NCBI GenBank assembly: GCA_964648365.1
Contig: CAZYLK010000055.1
Coordinates: 1-32,497 of the forward strand
Reading direction: 5' to 3'
Length of the DNA stretch: 32,497 bases
From: SURF-32 sp964648365
GTDB lineage: Bacteria; Planctomycetota; Phycisphaerae; UBA1845
Both the position numbers and the translations under genes were made by a program. This document shows, one piece after another, positions 23,492-31,556 of this stretch (its first letter is position 1; every line of letters begins with the position of its first letter). The notes under the pieces were generated by a model, which was given only the letters and a program-made list of their open reading frames with translations, did not search any database and was not told the DNA's origin.

Positions 23492-25375
23492 ATGAGCCGG
23501 ATGCCACGGTCGGTGCCATACTCTTATCCACGGGCGTTCAGCGGCTGCGCGACAGCGATCCTCGCCTGCACGCTCATGGCGGGGGCGGTCAGCGGGGCCG
23601 ATCCGGACAATTGTCTGTGGTGCCACCAGTATCGCGGGCTGGCTCGCTACGACGCCGAGCGCGACCAGGTCCACGTCTTCCACGTCGATCCGCACTACGT
23701 GGATCACTTCCAGGGTCCACACGCGCGGCTCGCGTGTACGGACTGCCACAACCGTGCCGAGGTCGGCGTCATTCCGCATCAGCCGGTGACGGCCGTCAAC
23801 TGTACGAAAACATGCCACCTGGCCGATCCGAAGGGGCTTGAGCGGCGTTTCTCGCACGAGGGCGCGGCGGCGGCGCTGGCCGGCGGCGCGCACGATCCGG
23901 CGCGCCTCGGCGACCTGCGGTTCGCCGATGGTCCGCTGCTTCAACCGGGTCAGTCACAGTGTCTCTACTGCCACGACGAGCCGGTCTTCCGCGACGGCGC
24001 CGATCCCCTTGGCGAGTGGATCAAGACCCATGCCAGCACGGAAGCGCGCTGCAACGCCTGCCACGCCGACCAGATCGGCGTCGACGTGGACTACTATCTC
24101 CGGCACGTCGGCGCCCGGCTGAAGCCGGCGCGCTCGACGCTGGAGCTGGCGCAAGTCTGCGCCGTGTGTCACTCGGATGCGCAGATACTCGCCGAACACC
24201 GCCTGCCCGACTCAGTCGCCAGTTACATGCGCAGCTTTCATGGCAAGGCGGCGCTGCTTGGCGACGAGACCACGGCGAACTGCCTTTCGTGTCACGTGCG
24301 CTCGGGCGAGACGGTCCACTCGATTCTGCCTCATGCTCATCCGCAGTCGGCAGTACACGAAACGCGGCTCGCGGACCGCTGCCGTACCACGGATTGCCAC
24401 CCCGGCGCGGCCGTCAGCATCGGCGACGCCTCCGTTCACCTCGACATCCCTACGTCGGTCGGCTCGATCGAGTACATCCTCGTGGCCGCGTTTGTGCTGT
24501 TAACGCTGGCGACCTTCGGTCCGTCCGCGGTGATCGCGCTGCTGGAACTGGCTCAGATGGTGATCGGCCGGCACGAGCCTCAGGACCGCCGGATGCGCGA
24601 CCTGACGCTGGCGGTGATGCGCCACCCCGACGGGCCCCGCCGGCTGGTTCGCTTTTCCGTCGCTCAGCGGCTTCAACACTGGGCGCTGGCGATTCTGTTC
24701 ACCATCTTGGTCGTGACCGGCTTCCCGCTGAAGTTCGCCGACACCGGCTGGGCGCGTTGGACGATCGAACAACTCGGCGGTTTGGGTGTTGCGCGGCAGT
24801 TGCACCACGGGTGCGGCCTGCTGCTGATGATCGGGCTGGTGGCGCATGTCGTGTCGATCGTCGTGATGGTTGCCCACCGCGCGCGTCGCCCCGACGCCGA
24901 CGGCCGCCGCGTCGGGTTCCTGACCGCTTGGTTTGCCCTGCCCATGTGGATCACGATGGACGACGCCCGCAAGGCGGGGCAACTCTTCGCCTATCTGTTG
25001 GGACTCCGCAGCGAGCGGCCTGCGTTCGGACGGTTCAGCATCAAGGAGAAGTTCGAGTACGTCGGCGTGTTCTGGGGTACGGTGCTGCTGGGCATCACCG
25101 GTCTGCTTCTCTGGGGCGAGCAGGCGGCGTCGCAATTCCTCGGCGGACGGATCATGAACCTCGCCGGCATCGCCCATACCTACGAGGCGTTCCTGGCGCT
25201 CATCCACGTCGGCATCCTGCACGTGTACAACGTCATCCTCGCGCCGCATGTCTTCCCGCTGTCGCCCGCCACGCTGACGGGCGCGACGCCGGTGGATGAA
25301 CTGGCGGAAGGCCACGCCGACTTCGTCCGCGACGCCGCCGCCGAACTTGGGATCCAGCCGGGAGGTGCCTCATGA
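23492..25375 (+). CDS. Fusion of an octaheme c domain and cytochrome b561-type membrane domain (CbcL-like), 627 aa
   Basis: ATG 23492 is preceded by GGAG; ATG 23501 and GTG 23483 are alternatives. A signal peptide is followed by eight heme sites between about residues 41 and 313: CLWCH, CTDCH, CTKTCH (CX3CH), CLYCH, CNACH, CAVCH, CLSCH and CRTTDCH (CX4CH). A membrane part follows with about five spans (325-360, 393-415, 438-460, 521-542, 562-585). His396, His438/439, His452, His562, His572 and His577 are candidates for the axial ligands of two b hemes, as in HydC/FdnI and cytochrome b561. This c-plus-b fusion is the layout of Geobacter CbcL, an inner-membrane quinol oxidase for low-potential extracellular acceptors. 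The same role is the best guess here. The stop overlaps the next start (ATGA). Confidence 0.9.
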   Translation: MSRMPRSVPYSYPRAFSGCATAILACTLMAGAVSGADPDNCLWCHQYRGLARYDAERDQVHVFHVDPHYVDHFQGPHARLACTDCHNRAEVGVIPHQPVTAVNCTKTCHLADPKGLERRFSHEGAAAALAGGAHDPARLGDLRFADGPLLQPGQSQCLYCHDEPVFRDGADPLGEWIKTHASTEARCNACHADQIGVDVDYYLRHVGARLKPARSTLELAQVCAVCHSDAQILAEHRLPDSVASYMRSFHGKAALLGDETTANCLSCHVRSGETVHSILPHAHPQSAVHETRLADRCRTTDCHPGAAVSIGDASVHLDIPTSVGSIEYILVAAFVLLTLATFGPSAVIALLELAQMVIGRHEPQDRRMRDLTLAVMRHPDGPRRLVRFSVAQRLQHWALAILFTILVVTGFPLKFADTGWARWTIEQLGGLGVARQLHHGCGLLLMIGLVAHVVSIVVMVAHRARRPDADGRRVGFLTAWFALPMWITMDDARKAGQLFAYLLGLRSERPAFGRFSIKEKFEYVGVFWGTVLLGITGLLLWGEQAASQFLGGRIMNLAGIAHTYEAFLALIHVGILHVYNVILAPHVFPLSPATLTGATPVDELAEGHADFVRDAAAELGIQPGGAS

Positions 25376-26490
25376 GTGCTGCCCATAACGGCGCCGGCGC
25401 CGCCGGCGCGCCGCGCCGCCCGGGACGGGTTCGACGCCTCGTCCTCGGCGTCCTGAAGCGAATCTACGCGGCCGTGCTGATCGTCGTGATCGCGGGCGTA
25501 ACGGTGATGGCGTTCCGTTACCTCTTCCGCTCGATGCTCGCGCCCGCGAAAGCGCCGGAGCGCATCACGCAGCTTCCCACGCGGCTGGATGTGGCGACGC
25601 TGACGACGCAGCGGTCGGACTGGGCCGGTCTGGAACTCGGCGCCGCCGCCCGGACCCCGCTGTCGCACTATCACAGGATGGAAGGGTGGATCCAACCGGA
25701 CCGCGTCAACAACTGCGCGACTTCCGGTTGCCACAACCCGCTTCCGCACGCGGCCGTGAAGGAAAACCGCGCGTTCCTGAACATGCACGCGACCGTTTTG
25801 CACTGCGGCGTCTGCCACTTCCGCTCGGACGATCAGCGCCTGCCGCTGGTGTGGTATGAGCTGGAACGAGGAGACGTCGTCGAATCGCCGGCGCTGCTGG
25901 CGGCGCTGAACTTGATCGAGAGCGTTCCGCCGGGGGGGGCGATGGCGCCGGCTCAGCGGCAGACGCTCGTAGACCTGGTCGACCGCGCGGCCCGGCAGTC
26001 GGGCGGCGATGCAGAACTGGTCGGACTGGCCCGAAGGTTTTCCATCGTCCGGCTCGAGAGTGAGCAGTTTCCTCAACTGGTCGCCGCGGCCGCCGCCCTG
26101 CTCCCGCGCCACCTGCGTTCCGAGTACGGCGCCAAGCTGGCGATCCGGGATGCGTCGACGGGCGCGCCGATCCTTGCTCACCCCGGCACCGAGCGCGGCG
26201 TCGAGGAGTTTCAGCAATGGTTGAGCGCCGGTTCGCTCACGCCGCAACTTCGGCAGGAGTGGGCCGAGAAGCACCACCCGCTTCGCCGCGCTACGCCGCG
26301 CTCGTGTACCGAGTGTCACCGGCCGCAGGGCGGGCTGGTGGACTTTGCCGCGCTGGGGTTCCCGCCGTCGCGCGTCCGTAACCTGACCGAAGCACGCCTC
26401 TTTGAGGCCATCGAGCGCATCGCCGGCGGGCAGCCGCTCTACCTGCCCGGCTTCGTCCTGCCCGACTCCGAGGGTAGCGATGAGCCGTAA
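25372..26490 (+). CDS. Membrane-anchored three-heme protein of unknown family, 372 aa
   Basis: ATG 25372 overlaps the previous stop. An Arg-rich cytoplasmic start is followed by one membrane span (about residues 31-53) and a periplasmic body. Heme sites are CATSGCH (CX4CH), CGVCH and a distant CTECH near residue 315. Between hemes 2 and 3 lie about 170 residues of helical, heme-free sequence rich in Ala, Arg and Gln. HNPLPHAAVKENRAFLNMHATVLHCGVCH contains several His that may serve as distal ligands. I do not recognise the family. Tight coupling to the CbcL-like gene suggests that it completes that complex or hands electrons to the 20-heme protein whose gene overlaps its end by 11 bp. An 8-G run lies at 25932-25939. 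Confidence 0.82.
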   Translation: MSAAHNGAGAAGAPRRPGRVRRLVLGVLKRIYAAVLIVVIAGVTVMAFRYLFRSMLAPAKAPERITQLPTRLDVATLTTQRSDWAGLELGAAARTPLSHYHRMEGWIQPDRVNNCATSGCHNPLPHAAVKENRAFLNMHATVLHCGVCHFRSDDQRLPLVWYELERGDVVESPALLAALNLIESVPPGGAMAPAQRQTLVDLVDRAARQSGGDAELVGLARRFSIVRLESEQFPQLVAAAAALLPRHLRSEYGAKLAIRDASTGAPILAHPGTERGVEEFQQWLSAGSLTPQLRQEWAEKHHPLRRATPRSCTECHRPQGGLVDFAALGFPPSRVRNLTEARLFEAIERIAGGQPLYLPGFVLPDSEGSDEP

Positions 26491-29400
26491 CCCGACCCAT
26501 GCACCATCCCGCGAGCCGCGGGCTTCAGCCCGCGCGGAGGCTCCGTATGGCAGGATCTGCTTAGACCGCGCACGCGGCACGCGTCGCGGTGTACGACGAC
26601 TGCGGAGCCTGTGCATCGCCGCAGTCATCACACTCGCGGCCCACTTGAGCGAAGCCCAACTGCGCGTCACCGTGGAATCCACCCAGTATTACACGCTGGG
26701 CGACCCCGTTCCCATGCTGATGCCCAGCGGCGTTTCCGCAGCCCCGGACGGCAGCCTCTTCGTCGCCGACGGCGTAAACCACCGTGTCATTCACTTCACC
26801 CGGGACGGCGCGGCCGCCGACATCCTGACCGGCGACGATGCGGCGCCGTTCGATCGGCCTATGGCGGTCCACGCCGCGAATGACGGCCGGCTCTTCATCG
26901 CCGACACCGGCAACGTCCGGATCGCCATCCGGGCCGCCGACGGGCGCTGGCTGCCCGCGGTCGATCTGGCCGCGTCTCTTCCTGCCCCCCCCCCGGACGT
27001 GACGGGCCTGGCGCTCGACGCCGACGGCAGCACGCTGTGGTTCGCCGACAACGACGGACATCGCATCGGCCGCTTCGATACGCAGGGCGGCGGCCTGTCC
27101 ACCCTCGGCGGGCAGGGTGAGTCGCTCGGCCAGTTCCATTATCCATTCAAGCTCGCCATCACGCCCGGCGGCGACATCCTCGTCAGCGAGGCGATCAACG
27201 CCCGCGTGCAGGTCGTCACCGGCCGGGGCGTGCCCGTCGGCTCCATCGGCGCCTATGGGATCGAGCCCGGCCACTTTCATCGCCCCAAGGGCGTCGCCGC
27301 AGACCGCGACGGCCGCGTGTGGATCGCCGACGGAACAACCGGCGCCATCCAGGTCTTCGATGACGCCGGCAAACTGCTCGGCGTTGTTCGCGACCGCAAT
27401 GATCGAATGCTCAACTTCGCCAATCCGGCCGACCTCGCGTTCGACGGCGACGGCCGGCTGTACGTGGTCGAACTCGGCGCCTCGCGCATCGCCCGGTTGA
27501 CGTTCCGCATCGAAGCGACGCTTCCCGGCCAGCCGGCCGTGCGGATCGAGGCCTCGCGTGCTCAGCGCCAACCGAAGAACTGCACCGCCTGTCACGTCGA
27601 GTGGATGGAGCCGTTCAACTCGGGCGGCGGGACGGCGTTGATGGCCGCGCCGGAGTCGCCCGCCTCGAATCCGCTGGTCTCGCAGACCCAGTCCTGCCTG
27701 AACTGCCACGACGGTTCGACCGTGGATTCGCGCCGGTTCGTCTGGCGCGATCACGGACACCGCACCGGCGTCGCCCCCCCCCCCGGGATGGTCGTGCCGG
27801 ACGATCTGCCGCTGGTGAACGGGCAGCTCGCCTGCCGGACCTGCCATTCCGCCCATACGCGCGCCGGCGCGGGCCAGGACTTCCGGACGGCCGTCTTCCT
27901 GCGCGTGGAACAGTCCCCGGGGGAGCTGTGCATCAAGTGTCATTCCGAGGGCTACGACGACGCCACCGGTCGCCATCATCCGCTGACCGGCATGACGTCG
28001 GAATTGCCGCGCCTGCTGCTCGACGCCGGCGCACAGCCCGGCGTCGACGCGTCGAACGTCACCTGTCTGACCTGTCACGTCGCCCACGGATCACGCGACG
28101 ACACACTGCTGGTCACGGGCGCCTCGACCAACGCGCTGTGCCTCGCCTGCCACTCGCAGACCCACGCCGAGTTGTTCGGCGCAGACGACGATCGCACGCA
28201 CGGCGGCCATCCAATCGATGCGATCCTCTCCGCAGCCCAGCGCGACGCGGTTACGGCGATCGGCGCTCGCGTCGAACCCGACGGCGGCATGCTCTGCCTG
28301 TCGTGCCATCGCACGCACCACGCCGCCACGCCGCGGAACATCCTCGCCGACACGCTCGAGGGCGGCGCGCTCTGCCTGCGCTGTCACGACGGCCAAGCGG
28401 CCGTGTTCGGCACGGCGCACGATCTGACCATCAGCGCGGTCGAGGAGCGGAATCTTCGGGGCGTCACTGCGGCCGAGGGGGGAACGTGCAGCGCCTGCCA
28501 CGGGATGCACGAACCGGCCCGCGCGGCCCATGTCGGCATCGGCGACCCGAACGGAAACTGTCTCACGTGTCATCGCGCCGGCCAGTGCGGCGAGCTTGCC
28601 GGCGGCGACCCGCTCAGCCACCCGGTGACCGTCGAAGACGATCTCCTCCGGCGGTTGCGAACCGCGCTCGGCGTGGCCGGCACGACGGCGTCTTCTCGCC
28701 GCGAAGACGCATCGACGCTCACGTGCATCGACTGCCACGATCCGCACGGGTCGGAGGCGGGCCACTTCCTCCGCGCATCGGCCGACGTGTTGTGTTCAAC
28801 GTGCCACGTGGAACAGGCGCGCCTGGCGGGCGGCCCGCACGACTTTCCGCCCGCGTTGAGCGACGGCGCCCCCGATCCCGACGATGCAACCCGTGTGGAC
28901 GGCGACGTCTCCGATCCGTCGGTTCCGCGAAACGCTCGGGGCCGCTCTGTGGCCGAGGCTGGCCGGTGCGGATTCTGCCACGCGATCCATCAGGCCGGCG
29001 GACCGGCGCTGTGGGCCGTCAGCGAAACGCCGCCGGCTGAGGCCGACGATCTGTGCCTCGCCTGCCATGCCGGCGCACACGCGGAATCCGCCATCGTCGC
29101 CGGCCGCGCGCCGGCGCTGCTCCACCCGCGTTCGGCGCCGTCGGATGGCAGCGTCACGGCGTCCGCCGGGCTGCCGCTGTTTAATGCCGCCGGTAGTCGC
29201 GCCGCCGATGGCTCGATCGCCTGCGCAACCTGCCACGATCCCCATGCAAACGTCCACACCAGCCCGAATCTGCTCCGCGGCGTCCAGGCAGGTCAGGAAC
29301 CGATCGCACTGTGCGCCTCGTGCCATCAACAGGCCGAGCGCATCACAGGCTCGATGCACGATGCGCAGGTGATGGCCGCGTATTCGCGTGCGCTGGGCGC

Positions 29401-29917
29401 ACCCGGCCCGGCGACCTGCGGGCCGTGCCACGCCGTACACGAGGTGGAGGGGCAGCCCGCGGCGGTCGTCTCAGCCGCGCCCCTGTCCGAAGATCTGTCG
29501 GCGCAGTGTACGGTGTGTCATGCCGGGGGGGGGTCGGAACTCGGTCCCCGTCGAATCGTGCAGCATCCGGCCATCGCCATGAGAAATCTCGCACCGCCGG
29601 GCGACCCGCGATTCATGCCGCTCGTCGACGACCAGGGCCGCCTCGGCGCCGCCGGACGCATCACCTGCCAGACGTGCCACGTCCACCACGGCCGCGCCGA
29701 GCTGTCATTACCGGAAAAAAACCTCGCGCCGCGGCCGCGGCCGGCGCTGGACGATGCTTCAGATGTGAATTACCTGTCAGCAACCAGGCCGATGATCCGC
29801 CCCTACGTCGGCCCCAATCTGTGCAGCACTTGTCACGGCGCAGACGGACTGACCCGGTTTCTTTTCTACCACGACCCTGCCCGCCGCAAGCCGGCGATCG
29901 ACGCGGCGACGCGGTGA
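26480..29917 (+). CDS. NHL beta-propeller fused to a 20-heme c-type cytochrome, 1145 aa
   Basis: ATG 26480 has GAGGG upstream and overlaps the previous gene by 11 bp; no other start lies between it and the signal peptide (hydrophobic 41-57, cleavage near SEA-Q). The n-region is about 40 residues, part of it (11-22) from a REP-like palindrome. Residues of about 70-360 form six NHL blades (MPSGVSAAPDGS, RPMAVHAANDGR, VTGLALDADGS, YPFKLAITPGGD, RPKGVAADRDGR, NPADLAFDGDGR). From residue 368 to 1119 there are twenty CXXCH sites, many of the doubled type (CLTCHVAHGS, CIDCHDPHGS, CATCHDPHAN). I see no membrane anchor. It is probably exported and either long-range wire or terminal reductase, with the propeller docking it to a partner. 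It is the last gene of the rightward set. Runs of 10 C, 11 C and 9 G lie at 26985, 27774 and 29525. Confidence 0.93.
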   Translation: MSRNPTHAPSREPRASARAEAPYGRICLDRARGTRRGVRRLRSLCIAAVITLAAHLSEAQLRVTVESTQYYTLGDPVPMLMPSGVSAAPDGSLFVADGVNHRVIHFTRDGAAADILTGDDAAPFDRPMAVHAANDGRLFIADTGNVRIAIRAADGRWLPAVDLAASLPAPPPDVTGLALDADGSTLWFADNDGHRIGRFDTQGGGLSTLGGQGESLGQFHYPFKLAITPGGDILVSEAINARVQVVTGRGVPVGSIGAYGIEPGHFHRPKGVAADRDGRVWIADGTTGAIQVFDDAGKLLGVVRDRNDRMLNFANPADLAFDGDGRLYVVELGASRIARLTFRIEATLPGQPAVRIEASRAQRQPKNCTACHVEWMEPFNSGGGTALMAAPESPASNPLVSQTQSCLNCHDGSTVDSRRFVWRDHGHRTGVAPPPGMVVPDDLPLVNGQLACRTCHSAHTRAGAGQDFRTAVFLRVEQSPGELCIKCHSEGYDDATGRHHPLTGMTSELPRLLLDAGAQPGVDASNVTCLTCHVAHGSRDDTLLVTGASTNALCLACHSQTHAELFGADDDRTHGGHPIDAILSAAQRDAVTAIGARVEPDGGMLCLSCHRTHHAATPRNILADTLEGGALCLRCHDGQAAVFGTAHDLTISAVEERNLRGVTAAEGGTCSACHGMHEPARAAHVGIGDPNGNCLTCHRAGQCGELAGGDPLSHPVTVEDDLLRRLRTALGVAGTTASSRREDASTLTCIDCHDPHGSEAGHFLRASADVLCSTCHVEQARLAGGPHDFPPALSDGAPDPDDATRVDGDVSDPSVPRNARGRSVAEAGRCGFCHAIHQAGGPALWAVSETPPAEADDLCLACHAGAHAESAIVAGRAPALLHPRSAPSDGSVTASAGLPLFNAAGSRAADGSIACATCHDPHANVHTSPNLLRGVQAGQEPIALCASCHQQAERITGSMHDAQVMAAYSRALGAPGPATCGPCHAVHEVEGQPAAVVSAAPLSEDLSAQCTVCHAGGGSELGPRRIVQHPAIAMRNLAPPGDPRFMPLVDDQGRLGAAGRITCQTCHVHHGRAELSLPEKNLAPRPRPALDDASDVNYLSATRPMIRPYVGPNLCSTCHGADGLTRFLFYHDPARRKPAIDAATR
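26511..26543 (-). repeat. REP-like palindrome, copy 4, inside the 20-heme gene
   Basis: The core of GCGGGCTTCAGCCCGC lies in frame in the signal-peptide n-region and encodes REPRASARAEAP. No usable start codon lies downstream of it before the signal peptide, so it must be translated. Confidence 0.9.
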
Positions 29918-29975
29918 GTCGGGTGTGCGGGGCGCCTGCACGAATGGCTCGGCCGGCGCGTGCGCGGATCGCCGC

Positions 29976-30521
29976 TCAACGGTCCTTGCGACCGAGCTGC
30001 TCCTTGAGCAGCCGGGCCAGCATCTGCCGCGACGCCTCGTCGAGCGATTCGGTGGCGGCCTCGAACTTGTCGATGCGCCGCTGCTCTTCGTAGAAATTCT
30101 GAATGTCCGGCAGCAGGCGGGTCGCATCCTTGATCAGCCCGCGCAGCTCCCCGATCGAGTGAATGTCCACCAGGTTCGCGCGGCGGGCCAGGTCGGCGTT
30201 CAGGCGGCGCAGGTCACTGACCCAGTCCTCGAAGTTGTTCTCCATCGCCAGGTAGTGCTCGGCGTCGGAGATCAAAAAGGCGCGGATCACGTCGCGGTCC
30301 ACCGTCTCCAGCGGCTTGCCCTTTTCGAGCCGCTTGACGGTCTCCCACGCCTTGTCGGCCCACATGTCCTGCTGCATCTCGCGGACGGTTGCGTCGAGCC
30401 GGTCGAGATGGCGGGAGAGGGCCTCGAAGTCGTCGGGGCAGGCGTTTTCAAAGGCCCGCTCGGTCGCTTCACCGAAGGCGGCGATGGCGTCGCTGAGTTG
30501 AGTGGTGTCGCACACGGTCAT
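29976..30521 (-). CDS. Helical protein of unknown function, 181 aa
   Basis: ATG 30521 has a GGAGG site 6 bases upstream (30532-30528 on the minus strand), which fixes the start. The protein is almost all predicted helix, acidic to neutral, with heptad-like Leu and Ile spacing (ALSRHLDRLDATVREMQ, LRRLNADLARRANLVDI, IDKFEAATESLDEASRQML). There is no signal peptide, membrane span or known motif. It probably forms a cytoplasmic helical bundle or coiled coil. It is convergent with the 20-heme gene (58 bp between stops) and divergent from the P-loop gene, so a shared control region lies at 30522-30740. I do not recognise the family. Confidence 0.8.
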   Translation of the reverse strand: MTVCDTTQLSDAIAAFGEATERAFENACPDDFEALSRHLDRLDATVREMQQDMWADKAWETVKRLEKGKPLETVDRDVIRAFLISDAEHYLAMENNFEDWVSDLRRLNADLARRANLVDIHSIGELRGLIKDATRLLPDIQNFYEEQRRIDKFEAATESLDEASRQMLARLLKEQLGRKDR

Positions 30522-30660
30522 GTTGTACCTCCGGCCAGAATTCCGACCGCGGAAGGCGCGCCGCCACGGCGGGCCGTCCCCGGCGGCAAAAAGCTCACGC
30601 ACATCGTGCATCGTCACGCATTCCGGCGGCCTTGAGCCGGCCGCCAAATCTCGCCGGCCG

Positions 30661-30689
30661 TAGCCGGACACGTGGTGCGGGAGTATGAT
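30661..30689 (+). promoter_or_regulatory. Weak promoter candidate for the P-loop gene
   Basis: TATGAT (30684-30689) matches the -10 box well; TAGCCG, 17 bases upstream, is a poor -35. The start would be near 30696, upstream of ATG 30741. A GGCGGCC/GGCCGCC hairpin lies just before it (30625-30645). Confidence 0.3.
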
Positions 30690-30740
30690 CAACCGGCACG
30701 GGTTGGCGTTTATCGGTCTTGGGCGTATGGACCACCGATC

Positions 30741-31556
30741 ATGGGACTTGCGGTCACGATCGTCAGCGGCCCTCGACTGTCGGGCAAGAGCGCCGTCATC
30801 CGCGCGATGATCGACCGGCTCTGGCGGCACCCGCCCCACTACATCCGGCTGGTCCGCATCGGCTCGGACAAGCAGCCGCCGAAACAGCCCGTCAAACTCC
30901 CGCCCGACCTCGGCGTCGCCAGCGCCCGCTGGCTGCGCTACGACGACGACCGGATCTACCACGTCCTGCCCGAAGCGCTGACGACCATCCACCGGGAAGA
31001 CCGGTACGGGTCGGTCGTGATCGAGTCGGACGCCGACCCGGCCGTGCGGCACGCCTATCCCTACGACCATCGCATCTTCGTCATGCCCGTCCCGAACCGG
31101 GTGTCGGACGTCTTTCGCACCCCCGAGGAGGCCGCCGCGGCCATGCAGGAGGTGCTCAAAGACACCACCACCTTCGCAGCCGAGATGTTCGGCCTGTGGG
31201 ACGACGCCGCGCCGGCGGATGGCAAGGAGGGGGGCGAACGCCTGGACCTGACCGCCACCCAGTGGCGCGGTTTTCTCTATTCGCCGCTGGGCGAGGAACT
31301 CACGACGCGCATCCAGCTTCAGCCGCCTTACCACGGCCTGGTCGAAGCGGACGTGGTGGTGGTGAACACGGCGATCGGTTCAGCCCCGGTTCAGGGCAAT
31401 CGGTGCATCGACCGCGCCGCTTTGCTCTTAAGTCACATGAGGAAACTCGCCGGCCGCGGCGGCGAACTGTTCGTCTGCAACCTGTACGACGAGTCGGACG
31501 CCGTCGCGAAACGGCTGCTCAAGGCCCTGCGGCCGATGTGCCGGGGGGGGAAGTGA
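30741..31556 (+). CDS. P-loop NTPase-like protein, 271 aa
   Basis: ATG 30741 places a Walker A motif at once: VTIVSGPRLSGKSAVIRAMI (GxxxxGKS). GTG 30672 is open but overlaps the likely promoter. Further strands include SVVIESDADP (a possible Walker B-like acidic end) and VVVVNTAIGS, followed by RKLAGRGGELFVCNLYD. The overall shape resembles MobB-like or dethiobiotin synthetase-like small P-loop proteins acting on a nucleotide and a second ligand, but I cannot name the family. It has no signal peptide or membrane span. It is divergent from the helical 181-aa gene; the two may work together. The last codons hold an 8-G run (31543-31550), two codons before the stop. Confidence 0.72.
   Translation: MGLAVTIVSGPRLSGKSAVIRAMIDRLWRHPPHYIRLVRIGSDKQPPKQPVKLPPDLGVASARWLRYDDDRIYHVLPEALTTIHREDRYGSVVIESDADPAVRHAYPYDHRIFVMPVPNRVSDVFRTPEEAAAAMQEVLKDTTTFAAEMFGLWDDAAPADGKEGGERLDLTATQWRGFLYSPLGEELTTRIQLQPPYHGLVEADVVVVNTAIGSAPVQGNRCIDRAALLLSHMRKLAGRGGELFVCNLYDESDAVAKRLLKALRPMCRGGK

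Noticed and set aside
26561..28087. 508-aa minus-strand frame opposite the 20-heme gene
   Set aside because: Gly/Arg/Val-rich shadow of the NHL blades; no independent features.
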